NCBI GenBank assembly: GCA_016841045.1
Contig: JAENZX010000008.1
Location: forward strand, 62,001-126,000
Length of the DNA stretch: 64,000 nucleotides
Direction: 5' to 3'
Source: Thermincola carboxydiphila
Lineage (GTDB): Bacteria > Bacillota > Thermincolia > Thermincolales > UBA2595
The translations under genes were made by a program, and so were the position numbers. Positions 26,770 through 35,299 of this stretch are shown here, piece after piece (within the stretch, counting starts at the first letter, position 1; each line of letters begins with the position of its first letter). The notes below the pieces were generated by a model that had not been told where the DNA came from, searched no databases, and was given only the letters and a program-made list of their open reading frames with translations.

Positions 26770-28017
26770 GTGAAAAAAATCTTAACAATATTTTTTTTTG
26801 TGTTCATCTTGCTTGGTATAAACGGCGATGCATATGGATGGTCTGGTAATGCCAGCAACGATCCCGTCCACAGAGGCAGCCGGACATTTGACCGGGATTC
26901 AACCAATTGTCAGTATTGTCATCCAGCCGGTAATTATCATACATCGGGTCCTCACGGAAACTATACTGCTACTACAGACTTTTGTAAAATTTGCCATCAG
27001 GTGCATAATTCTAAGAACAGATCGCTGTTGAGAATGGGGGCTGAAACAGCAACTGATGTATGTTTATACTGCCATGATTTAACTCAAAGTAAATATGCAC
27101 CCTATAGTTTCTATGACAGTGGGTCTGTAACGGCATCAGTTTATGCTGCTCATCGGGTTCCGGGAATTATTCTTCCACATGACTATGTTAATGCACTTGG
27201 TGAACAGGTAAGTGGAGGCAGGGATTATGTGCTGTCAGGATTTATAGTTCCGGGAGGTTCAGAAACTGATGGCGGATTGGGTTATTTTGATGGATCACGC
27301 CAGGGTAAACTTAGCGGGAATAGCCTCAGTTGTTTTAGCTGTCATTCTGTGCATGCAGTAGCTGGCTCTATGATAAAACCCTATTTGGGTGAGTCACAGA
27401 CTAAGGTAGCCGTAGAAGAATCCGGCCACGAAAAAAAATTATATCTGACCAGCAGGTTGCTGAGAAACCGGCCTGATGTAACAGGAGCTTATGTATATGA
27501 ATATGGGGCCCAATGGTGCATGGCCTGTCACAAGGGAAGAGGCGGTACTCTAATGGTGGGATTTAATCACCCGGTAAATAACGAGGGATATGGGTATGAT
27601 TTTTTGAACAATTTGCAGGAAAGTGAATACGTTTTTCCGGGTGGTAAAGAAGCAGCGCTGTTAGATATTATTGAAAAGAAATATGTTATCGTCGATGACG
27701 GTTTAGAAAATGGCACGATGGAAGGAGCGCATATCAGAAAAGAACCCCGAAATAATGCATGGTATACAATGGTATTAAAGGATGCAATTAGCGGAGCTGA
27801 CCGTCCAGATGGAAATACTACTTATAGTATTGGCGGCCCATCCTGTCAGCAGTGCCACGCCAACCCCAGGGATGTAGAGCGTGCATTTGCTATCGGCGGT
27901 GTTGATGAGAACCCTCTAAGAATGAGTTTTCCGCATGTAAGCAGAAATCAAGGCATGCTAGTAGAGACATTAGATGATTTGTGTACAAATTGTCACGGGT
28001 TAGTCAATTTACCTTAA
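26770..28017 (+). CDS. Secreted seven-haem c-type cytochrome, orphan copy
   Basis: 415 residues from GTG 26770 (GGGGGG upstream). A cleavable signal (about 1-24, ending DAYGWSG) precedes seven CxxCH sites: CQYCH, CKICH, CLYCH, CFSCH, CMACH, CQQCH, CTNCH. It shares with the genes at 33616 and 39093 the features SGPHG, AHRV, PGG, PYLGES, RLL, NHPV, CQQCHANPRDVE-type and the exact C-terminal pattern CTNCHGLxNLP-stop. No membrane anchor beyond the signal. It probably carries electrons outside the membrane. It is more diverged than the other two. Confidence 0.88.
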   Translation: MKKILTIFFFVFILLGINGDAYGWSGNASNDPVHRGSRTFDRDSTNCQYCHPAGNYHTSGPHGNYTATTDFCKICHQVHNSKNRSLLRMGAETATDVCLYCHDLTQSKYAPYSFYDSGSVTASVYAAHRVPGIILPHDYVNALGEQVSGGRDYVLSGFIVPGGSETDGGLGYFDGSRQGKLSGNSLSCFSCHSVHAVAGSMIKPYLGESQTKVAVEESGHEKKLYLTSRLLRNRPDVTGAYVYEYGAQWCMACHKGRGGTLMVGFNHPVNNEGYGYDFLNNLQESEYVFPGGKEAALLDIIEKKYVIVDDGLENGTMEGAHIRKEPRNNAWYTMVLKDAISGADRPDGNTTYSIGGPSCQQCHANPRDVERAFAIGGVDENPLRMSFPHVSRNQGMLVETLDDLCTNCHGLVNLP

Positions 28018-28104
28018 TTACAAAAGTAACAAAGCAGTCTTATGCAGGTCTGCTTTTTTCGAGGGAAGAAAAATAAAAGAACTAAATACCAGCTGGGAGG
28101 AAGT

Positions 28105-29181
28105 ATGATTAATAGAGGTGCTGTTCGGGGGCGAGTAGGCCGCGAATTGTTAAGAATAAGACAGCAGATATCAGAGAGAAAAAAAGATGCATATCTGCCT
28201 CAGCAATCTGATAATTGGGGCAAAGGTTCTAATTTCACAGAAATAAATTTGATATCACAAGATGTGCTTAGAGAGCGTATAAGTGATTTAGAGAAGGAAT
28301 GTGAAGCGCTGCAGTCTGAAGTTAAAGCCGTAAGACAAGCCTTTAAGGAACAAAAAGAAATGACGGAGCAGTTGGAAGTACAGTTGAGGGGACAGATAAG
28401 AGACCTGGAAAGGTCCAAAAAAGAACTGGAGCTTCAAGCTATAGCTGATAAAAAAGCTATTGAGGAGCAAGAGGACCACGCTGAACAGCATGAGAAAAAA
28501 ATTAAAGTTCACCTTAGCGAACTTGAGCAGACTAATAAAAACTTAAAGCTTGAAGTTATTTCAAGCAGACAGGCATATGAAGAACAAAAAGAACGTGCAG
28601 AGTTGGCAAAGAAGCAGCTTAAGGAACAGGTTTATAAGTTGGAAAGGGAAAATAAAGATATCCAACTGAACATCGATACTTTGAGACGCGCCTATGAAGA
28701 ACAAAAAAATAGAGCTGACCGATTGGAGATAGAGCTAAAGGACCACGTAGAAGAATTAGTGCGGGTTAATATGGAGTTAGAACTTCAAGTTAAGGCAGGA
28801 AGGAAGGTATACGAAGAACAAAGACTCCGTGCCGACCGGTTGGAAGTTCAAATGAACGAAGAAATTGAAAAACTAGAAAATATTAATAAAGAATTGAACC
28901 TTCAGATGCAAAATTTTAAAAAATCTCATGCTGAGCAGAAGCAAAGTGTAAAACAAATTGAGGTTCAAGCCAAAGACCAGATTGCTGAGCTTGAAAACGC
29001 CAACAAAGAACTCAAGATTGAAATTAGAGCAGGTAAAAGAGAATTAGAAGAGCAGCGTGAACGCGCTAATAGGCTTGAAATGCAGCTTAAGGAACTGTTT
29101 GCTGCTCTAAATAAAGAAGCCAAAACTCCGGCAGATCTCAAAAAATTCTTAAAAGAAAAAGATTTTACGGTGGTTGGATAA
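28105..29181 (+). CDS. Long coiled-coil protein with 39-residue repeats
   Basis: 358 residues from ATG 28105 (GGGAGGA upstream). After about 70 residues the protein is continuous charged coiled coil built of six full 39-residue repeats plus a partial seventh. Each starts near AYEEQKxRADRLEIQLK and continues to a KELELQ-type end. No signal or membrane helix is visible, so it may be cytoplasmic. It is 87 nt downstream of a seven-haem cytochrome and upstream of two cytochrome cassettes. Function unknown; a structural or spacer role is inferred. Confidence 0.75.
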   Translation: MINRGAVRGRVGRELLRIRQQISERKKDAYLPQQSDNWGKGSNFTEINLISQDVLRERISDLEKECEALQSEVKAVRQAFKEQKEMTEQLEVQLRGQIRDLERSKKELELQAIADKKAIEEQEDHAEQHEKKIKVHLSELEQTNKNLKLEVISSRQAYEEQKERAELAKKQLKEQVYKLERENKDIQLNIDTLRRAYEEQKNRADRLEIELKDHVEELVRVNMELELQVKAGRKVYEEQRLRADRLEVQMNEEIEKLENINKELNLQMQNFKKSHAEQKQSVKQIEVQAKDQIAELENANKELKIEIRAGKRELEEQRERANRLEMQLKELFAALNKEAKTPADLKKFLKEKDFTVVG

Positions 29182-29213
29182 TAAATATTTGGTCTGTTCT
29201 AAGTTTAAAGATA

Positions 29214-29513
29214 TCAAGTCATTGGCAAATCCCGGTCTCTTTCAAATTCCTTAATAAAGGACTCCATAAAAACAGTCCACGTAAATGTAATGATAGCAGA
29301 TATAAAACCGAATTTCAGAGAATACCAAAATGAACTGGAATTGCCAGACCAGGAAACTGCCAACCCGAACCAGAACCCCTGGCAATAGGTACAGCTAAAC
29401 AGCTTACGAAAAAAGTAGGACTTTGTTTTTAAGATTTCTCTACACCTCTTGAATAAAATAAAATCAAATACGAAAAATCGTATACTTAAAGTAAAAAGTA
29501 AGTCAATAAACAT
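29214..29513 (-). CDS. DUF1360-like small membrane protein
   Basis: 99 residues with two membrane segments and the motif FSCTYCQGFWFG, the Cys-pair signature of DUF1360, a family found in spore formers. AGGGGGT precedes ATG, and this site lies in one arm of an inverted repeat (29520-29578). Function unknown. Confidence 0.75.
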   Translation of the reverse strand: MFIDLLFTLSIRFFVFDFILFKRCREILKTKSYFFRKLFSCTYCQGFWFGLAVSWSGNSSSFWYSLKFGFISAIITFTWTVFMESFIKEFERDRDLPMT

Positions 29514-29519
29514 TCAAAT

Positions 29520-29578
29520 ACCCCCTGGAACAGTTTTTTCGGTCATTACATAATATGCAGAACTGTTTTACAGGGGGT
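29520..29578. repeat. Long-range inverted repeat covering the ribosome-binding site of the DUF1360 gene
   Basis: ACCCCCTG pairs with CAGGGGGT and, inside, AACAGTT with AACTGTT, around a 25-nt loop. On the minus strand the AGGGGG ribosome-binding site of the adjacent gene is inside the stem. Confidence 0.6.
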
Positions 29579-29685
29579 TAAAATTCACCATAACTATGTC
29601 TAGGAAATGAAAGATACGTATAAATCTACTCGTGTTTAAGCAATAATAGAGCTAGATTTCTTAAATTTTGACAGGAGGATTGGTT

Positions 29686-29922
29686 ATGAATGTTACCCTT
29701 GATCTCAGAACGGGTGATTTAGATGAACGTGCTGTTCACAGACTTTTAGAGACTATTCCAAGAATCGGACCTGATGATGAACTCACAATTTTGGTGAATT
29801 CTACAGATGCGCATGAAACAGACGACCTTGTTGATGAATTGCGAAGACAAGGTTTTGATTATCAACCGAAAGGGGCAGATGGGCCAACCTACAATATTAC
29901 AGCTAAAAGACTTTATCAGTAG
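29686..29922 (+). CDS. Small acidic alpha/beta protein (78 aa), possibly TusA/DUF2249-like
   Basis: ATG 29686 follows AGGAGG. The predicted pattern (MNVTLDLRTGDLDERAVHRL, then DELTILVNSTDAHETDDLVDELRRQGFDY) is a beta-alpha-beta-alpha unit like the TusA/SirA or DUF2249 fold, but the CPxP motif of TusA is missing. It is monocistronic, with a terminator at 29987-30026, between the coiled-coil gene and the first cytochrome cassette. Function unknown. Confidence 0.6.
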   Translation: MNVTLDLRTGDLDERAVHRLLETIPRIGPDDELTILVNSTDAHETDDLVDELRRQGFDYQPKGADGPTYNITAKRLYQ

Positions 29923-29986
29923 CGCTGCAAATCATCAAAATTGTCATCAAAATATTATATGTAATTATAAAAAGTAATTATAAAAG

Positions 29987-30026
29987 GCCGGACTTCGTCA
30001 ACTATTTTGCGAGGTTTGGCTTTTTT
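29987..30026 (+). terminator. Terminator before the first cytochrome cassette
   Basis: Stem GCCGGACTTCG pairs with CGAGGTTTGGC through two G-T pairs, then TTTTTT. Confidence 0.7.
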
Positions 30027-30104
30027 GCTTTATTTTTTGATAAAAAGGAAAAAGGTTTTCTGTTGTTGAAAATTATGGGATAATTACATCGGGGGTAAGC
30101 ATAA

Positions 30105-31583
30105 ATGGATAATAAGGAAAAGGATATCCAATTAAAAGCAAAAAGAATACTTCAGTTGTTTATTAGCCTTAAATGGAAGAGAATTATTCTTTTGACTGGC
30201 CTTACTGCAGTTATTTTATTTGGTTTGGCTGCAAAGGCTACCCGATATGTTGAGCAACCTGAGTTTTGCAAGAAATGTCATTCTATGAAACCATACTATA
30301 GTTCCTGGGCGGAATCTTCTCATCAAGGCGTATCTTGTTTTGAATGTCATTTTGGATATACCAAGGTAGTTAAGACGAAACCTCTTCCCCTTACCCCTAA
30401 AGATGTCTGGGTCATTAATTTACAGGACCGGACTATTAATGTTTCTAAACAAATGAACACTGTCAAAGGCTTGATGGCCCGTACAAATGTTCAAATCGAC
30501 AATTTTAGAACCAACTTAGTTGAAGTCAGGTCAAAAGTGGCTGATTTAAGAAAAGTTTATATCATGGTTACTGGCGGGTCAACTTCTGGTGACAATGAAG
30601 GCTTTTGGGGAAACTGCATTGAATGTCACAAGGATACTTTTGAAGACAATTCTAAAACTGACAGTTTTGGGCATGTGCCGCACCTTAACAGGGATCTGGC
30701 TTGTAATGACTGTCACCGCAATACGGTTCATGGGAGAATGATAGAACCGTCGCGTCAGGATTGTGTTAGCTGTCACAGTGAAACGATTAGGCCATCTTCT
30801 CATAAGTCCGGACTGTTTAGAGTTACTCACGGTCAAAGTTATTTAAAAGTAGGAGGATGTGAATTATGCCACACTAAGGGACTGGATGAGCCCTTATGCA
30901 CCAATTGCCATGGAATTAAAATGCCGCATAAGCCTGAATATACGATTGATCACATAAAAGACATTAAGCAGGTGGGAATAAAGACATGCATGAACTGCCA
31001 TACCGACGAAGAACAACCGGCATTTGCCGGTGGGGTTTCTCCTAAAGCTGTATCATGTAAAAGCTGTCATGGGCCTGATCTCCCTCATAAAGGATACCAG
31101 TCAATACTCCGCAGTCACGGTTCTCTGGTTGCGCAAAAAGGCACAAAAGGATGTCTAAGCTGCCATGCTTCCAAACAATGTACTGACTGCCATGGTATGG
31201 CAATACCTCATCCCCCGAACTTTATCACAAAGCACATGCCTGAAGCCAAAAAATATGGGTTCGAAAAGTGCCTTAACTGTCATGAAAGGGGCGGCAAAGC
31301 TGTCTACTGTGGTCAGTGTCATGTAGTTGATATTCCACATCAACCGGATTGGAATTGGACCCACGGTACTAAAAAAGACCAAAATTGCAACTACTGTCAT
31401 TCTTCTAAAAATCCGGCCAATCCAGGGGCACCGTGGGCTGTAGAAAATTTTTGTCAAAAGTGTCACGGTATAGAAGAACACTTTAGCAGGCATTGGAATA
31501 TGCCTGAGTACAGTCTTGAGGATTGTTTCAGATGTCACGGAAGTAAGCAGGCCTGCACCACATGTCACAGTATGGAATTATGA
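30105..31583 (+). CDS. Membrane-anchored 17-haem cytochrome with NapC/NirT-like N-terminus, cassette 1
   Basis: 492 residues. One membrane helix (about 26-44) is followed by two haem sites in a NapC/NrfH-like setting (CKKCHSMKPYYSSW, residues 55-59, then GVSCFECH at 78-82). Residues 83-170 carry no haem and look helical or coiled. Fifteen further CxxCH follow in about 320 residues, 17 in all. NapC/NirT-type proteins oxidise menaquinol, and normally have only four haems. So this looks like a quinol-oxidising anchor fused to a long haem wire reaching through the wall. The paralogue is at 35300-36880. Confidence 0.88.
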   Translation: MDNKEKDIQLKAKRILQLFISLKWKRIILLTGLTAVILFGLAAKATRYVEQPEFCKKCHSMKPYYSSWAESSHQGVSCFECHFGYTKVVKTKPLPLTPKDVWVINLQDRTINVSKQMNTVKGLMARTNVQIDNFRTNLVEVRSKVADLRKVYIMVTGGSTSGDNEGFWGNCIECHKDTFEDNSKTDSFGHVPHLNRDLACNDCHRNTVHGRMIEPSRQDCVSCHSETIRPSSHKSGLFRVTHGQSYLKVGGCELCHTKGLDEPLCTNCHGIKMPHKPEYTIDHIKDIKQVGIKTCMNCHTDEEQPAFAGGVSPKAVSCKSCHGPDLPHKGYQSILRSHGSLVAQKGTKGCLSCHASKQCTDCHGMAIPHPPNFITKHMPEAKKYGFEKCLNCHERGGKAVYCGQCHVVDIPHQPDWNWTHGTKKDQNCNYCHSSKNPANPGAPWAVENFCQKCHGIEEHFSRHWNMPEYSLEDCFRCHGSKQACTTCHSMEL

Positions 31584-31733
31584 AATACTTGAAATTATTG
31601 AGATTATATACGAATTAGTTCAAGATATTTAAATAAAGCACGATATTTTAAAGTAGGATGAATATCCCTAGGTTGCTATTAATAACCATTATTGATTATA
31701 ATTTAAAGTAATCAAGCTTGCTTAGAGTTTTTT

Positions 31734-31762
31734 TTCACTTAAATGGTTATTCATGGTATAAT
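31734..31762 (+). promoter_or_regulatory. Candidate promoter for the TPR-NHL-cytochrome genes of cassette 1
   Basis: An extended -10 TGGTATAAT (TATAAT at 31757-31762) lies 17 bp after a weak TTCACT box, in the 223-nt gap after the 17-haem gene and 44 nt before the TPR start. It suggests that the three downstream genes can be transcribed separately. Confidence 0.5.
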
Positions 31763-31806
31763 AAAAAATATGGATAATTATATAAATTATAAAAGAAGTG
31801 GTCAGA

Positions 31807-32466
31807 ATGGGCGAAACTGGTGTCAAAGTTACTTCAAATCAGAAAGTTACTTCAAATAAGAAGTTTATTTCCGGCTCTCAATTGGTCTTGATATTATTGA
31901 TTTTAGTGAGTATAATGACTGTCCTGACTTTTAAGAAATTTCTTGACGTAGGGATGGTTATGTCACCATCTGAGGCAGAAATAAAAAAGTTAACAAAAAT
32001 CGTTAACAAAAACCCTAATTCATTGGATTTAAGGTTAAAGCTGGCTTATTCATTCCAAAAAGCGAAACGATATGACGAGGCAATAACTCAATATAATGAG
32101 GTGCTCAATGTCGATAATGGGAATCAGGGGGCCTTGTATAACCTGGCAGTTATTGCCCGTGAGCAGAGGGAGTTTGATGAGGCGTTGAGGCTGCTATCGA
32201 CCCTTATTGCACAAAACCCGGGACATATTTTGGGTTCTATTGAACTTGGGGATATGTATCTGCAAAAGCATGAATATGATGAAGCTATAAGAGTCGTAGA
32301 TGCGGGTATTAAAAACAGACCCAGTGTTATTGAACTGCATTACATTAAAGCAAGGGCCCTTGAGGGTAAAGAAGAATATAATGCTGCAGTGGCTGAATAC
32401 CGGGAAGTGTTGAGATATTTTCCCGACCATAAAAAGGCTCTTGAAGCGATACGAAGAATTTACTAA
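31807..32466 (+). CDS. Membrane-anchored TPR protein, cassette 1
   Basis: 219 residues from ATG 31807. One membrane helix (about 23-41) then an outward-facing domain of four to five tetratricopeptide repeats, e.g. AKRYDEAITQYNEVLNVD, REFDEALRLLSTLIAQNPGH and HEYDEAIRVVDAGIKNRP. TPRs bind protein partners; anchored TPR proteins assist cytochrome c maturation or assembly in several systems. Position between the 17-haem and NHL genes suggests an assembly or scaffold role. Paralogue at 37310-37933. Confidence 0.85.
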   Translation: MGETGVKVTSNQKVTSNKKFISGSQLVLILLILVSIMTVLTFKKFLDVGMVMSPSEAEIKKLTKIVNKNPNSLDLRLKLAYSFQKAKRYDEAITQYNEVLNVDNGNQGALYNLAVIAREQREFDEALRLLSTLIAQNPGHILGSIELGDMYLQKHEYDEAIRVVDAGIKNRPSVIELHYIKARALEGKEEYNAAVAEYREVLRYFPDHKKALEAIRRIY

Positions 32467-32487
32467 CCTTTTGAAAGGAAACTTATT

Positions 32488-33582
32488 GTGGATAGGGAGA
32501 ACTCTAAAAACCTGACCCGTGTCTTGGTTGCAGTGCTTCTGGTACTTCTGTGTATTCTCCTGTACACATATTTCGTAGTTCTGGAATCAGGCGGGGGCAT
32601 AGTATCTACAACAAAGAAAAAGGTAGGTAAAATAGAATTTCTATTTGGAATTTATGGCCCGGGGAGGGGTGAATACCCCGAGTTTAATATGCCTATGTCA
32701 GTTGACACTGATAAAGATAATAATATCTACATAACTGATTCAGGACATAACAGGGTTTGTGTGTTTGACAATAATGGTGAATTTTTATTTGAATTCGGTG
32801 AGAAGGGGGTAGCCCACCCTATACCTGGTGATAAGGCAAACTGGAAGCCGGGTACGTTTAGTTATCCGTATGGAATTGCCATAGATGATGAAACTGGGAA
32901 TATTTTTGTCGCAGACATGGTAAATGAACGGATTCAGGTTTTTGACTACGGAGGAAGATTTCTGGATTGGTTCCCTAAAGAACCTTATGGAGGTACTGCT
33001 TCTAACATTTTCCCAACGGACATTGCGGTGAAAAATGGCAAGGTATATGTCTGCAGCTCTTATCAGGTAGTCATCTTTACTACCGGAGGCAAATATGTAA
33101 CTGATTTCGGGATGCCTGGTACTGGAGTAGGACAGTTAAACAGACCTAACGGTATTGATGTTGGCGAAGATGGAACTATTTATGTTGCTGATTCTAACAA
33201 CTTACGGCTGCAGGCGTTTACTGAACGGGGAAAAGTGAAGTGGGTAGTGGGTAAACCGACTGCTGTAGGGGCAGGAATAGAGCGGGAAAAAGACAGAGTT
33301 TTCGGACTGCCTCGAAATGTTGCTGTCGGACCTGACGGAAACATATATGTAGCGGATGCGTTCCATTTTCAGATAAAGGTTTTTTCTCCGGAAGGTAAGC
33401 AGCTGGCTGCTATGGGCAAACGGGGAATTGGTGATGGGGAGTTTAATTTTAATAACGGGATATCGATCACCAACGACGGAATTATTTATATTGTTGATAA
33501 ACAGCCGGGACGTGTCCAGGCTATACGTTTTTCGGGTTTTTGGATGGAGGATTCGCTGGAAGATTCCTTAGAGGACAATTGA
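32488..33582 (+). CDS. Membrane-anchored NHL-repeat beta-propeller, cassette 1
   Basis: 364 residues from GTG 32488 (AAAGGA upstream). An N-terminal anchor (about 9-30) is followed by six NHL repeats forming a predicted six-bladed propeller outside the membrane: PMSVDTDKDNNIYITDSGHN, YGIAIDDETGNIFVADMVNE, NGIDVGEDGTIYVADSNN and RNVAVGPDGNIYVADAFHF among them. No catalytic motif is evident, so binding or scaffolding is more likely. It sits 21 nt from the TPR gene and 33 nt before the seven-haem gene. Paralogue at 37953-39032. Confidence 0.87.
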   Translation: MDRENSKNLTRVLVAVLLVLLCILLYTYFVVLESGGGIVSTTKKKVGKIEFLFGIYGPGRGEYPEFNMPMSVDTDKDNNIYITDSGHNRVCVFDNNGEFLFEFGEKGVAHPIPGDKANWKPGTFSYPYGIAIDDETGNIFVADMVNERIQVFDYGGRFLDWFPKEPYGGTASNIFPTDIAVKNGKVYVCSSYQVVIFTTGGKYVTDFGMPGTGVGQLNRPNGIDVGEDGTIYVADSNNLRLQAFTERGKVKWVVGKPTAVGAGIEREKDRVFGLPRNVAVGPDGNIYVADAFHFQIKVFSPEGKQLAAMGKRGIGDGEFNFNNGISITNDGIIYIVDKQPGRVQAIRFSGFWMEDSLEDSLEDN

Positions 33583-33615
33583 TATGAGGAAAGTAAGATA
33601 GGGGAGATGGTAAGT

Positions 33616-34974
33616 ATGTACAAATGGTTTTTGAAGGGGTGCCTGATTATTGTAATAATACTAACAATGGCCCCGGCTGCTTTTGCTGTTCATAGTTTAG
33701 ATGATGCCGTTGAACAGACTGTTCGTACAGGCTGGGATAAAGCTATGGCCCAAGAGGACGGCAAGAAGTGTACATATTGCCATTCAACTCAACCCGAACA
33801 TACTTCAGGCCCTCATGGTGGATATCAGTCAACAACTGATAAATGTGTTGCCTGTCATACTGTGCACAAGGCTCAAAACGAATCACTTCTTCCTGGTAAA
33901 ACCGTTGCCGAGACGTGCAACTTCTGTCATGATCTTACTCAGTCAGAGGTTGCGCCATACTATACTGACTACATGACTACAGAGAGTGAAGTTAAATCTG
34001 CCCATCGGGTTGACGGTCTGGCCGTAAAGTCCAAGACTAACAACTGGGTCGGAGAAGTATGGGAAGGAAGTCTTATTATTCCTGGTGGAGATCCAATAAC
34101 AGGCGATTCGGCAACTTTAAATACAACACACCAGGGGACAGTATCAAAAAATAACTTTACCTGTGACAGCTGCCATACTCCACATGCTATAGATGATTCA
34201 ACCGTTGAACCATATCTTGGCGAATCTCAATTGAAGTTTGAAATTGCCGACAATGCAATCCCCAGTGCTGCTAACGGTAATGCAGGGAGATTTTGGATAA
34301 CTGACAGACTTCTTAAGGCAAGATTAAACGGAGTAAGTGGTTTTGTATATACAAAATATAATTCAGACTGGTGTGCGGCCTGTCACCAGGGAAGGTTTGA
34401 CGATGACGGGTCTCAGATTCATAACCACCCTGTTGCCATGAACTCTCAGGCTGAAAATACTGCCGAAAGAGAAAACGCCATGGGATACCAGTTTCTTGAT
34501 TTCCTTGCACCGGAAGATTTTGATGCATATCTTAATAAAGAATCACTGATTGCTGCCGCTAAAGATGAAAATGGTATCTACAGAACATTTTACTGGGCTA
34601 CCCCTGAAGCATATTCTGCCATGGGAAATACCATTGATTATACTGTTGGTGCAAAACATGTTACCGGAGTCCGCACCATTAAGAAGGATCCCCGCACGAA
34701 TAAACAATATTCAATGACGGCAGGTGATCCACTAAATAGTAATCAAGCCAGGCCCGATGGTCATGTGCCAATAACTGAATATCCTAAAGGTCCTGCCTGT
34801 CAGCAATGCCATGGAAACCCGAGAAATGTTGAAGAGACTTTCCTGGCGTCCCTTGAAGTAAGTAACGGAAAGAGAGTTATGAGCTTCCCGCATGTCAGCA
34901 TGAATGAAAACTTAACTGTGGAGAATAATGACGATTTTTGTACCAACTGTCATGGTCTTGAAAACTTACCATAA
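33616..34974 (+). CDS. Secreted seven-haem c-type cytochrome, cassette 1
   Basis: 452 residues from ATG 33616, 9 nt after GGGGAG; ATG 33607 is too close to it. A signal peptide ends at about APAAFAVHS. Seven CxxCH motifs: CTYCH, CVACH, CNFCH, CDSCH, CAACH, CQQCH, CTNCH. The spacing is paired at both ends (YCH...ACH; QQCH...TNCH) with long haem-free stretches between, and single His residues such as GPHGGY, NHPV and FPHVS as candidate distal ligands. The C-terminus is CTNCHGLENLP. Likely the extracellular carrier of the cassette. Confidence 0.88.
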   Translation: MYKWFLKGCLIIVIILTMAPAAFAVHSLDDAVEQTVRTGWDKAMAQEDGKKCTYCHSTQPEHTSGPHGGYQSTTDKCVACHTVHKAQNESLLPGKTVAETCNFCHDLTQSEVAPYYTDYMTTESEVKSAHRVDGLAVKSKTNNWVGEVWEGSLIIPGGDPITGDSATLNTTHQGTVSKNNFTCDSCHTPHAIDDSTVEPYLGESQLKFEIADNAIPSAANGNAGRFWITDRLLKARLNGVSGFVYTKYNSDWCAACHQGRFDDDGSQIHNHPVAMNSQAENTAERENAMGYQFLDFLAPEDFDAYLNKESLIAAAKDENGIYRTFYWATPEAYSAMGNTIDYTVGAKHVTGVRTIKKDPRTNKQYSMTAGDPLNSNQARPDGHVPITEYPKGPACQQCHGNPRNVEETFLASLEVSNGKRVMSFPHVSMNENLTVENNDDFCTNCHGLENLP

Positions 34975-34999
34975 ATAAGGTCTAACATGTTATCAAATG

Positions 35000-35036
35000 G
35001 GAGTGAGCCTAAATGAATTTTGGCTCACTCCTTTTC
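35000..35036 (+). terminator. Terminator of cytochrome cassette 1
   Basis: 10-bp stem GGAGTGAGCC / GGCTCACTCC with a 12-nt loop and TTTT. The remaining 34975-35299 gap shows no gene; it holds only this hairpin and AT-rich sequence. Confidence 0.8.
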
Positions 35037-35299
35037 TGTTATTCTTTGGAGCCCGGCAGAAAAAATATGTTCGAAATAAAAAAAGACTATTGAACATGAT
35101 AGATCAAACAATTAAGCTTAAAGTAGGTTATTGCTTATAGGTACTACTCAAGGGTCAAGTGAGTTGTGGGTAGTGAGTAGTATAGGATTAAGCCAATAAT
35201 TAACAGCGATTAGAGTATAAGTTTTTACGATAAATAAAAGGGAAATAGCCTCTTTATGCTGAAATTTATTCTAGTAAATGCTGTAGGGGTGTAAAAAAT

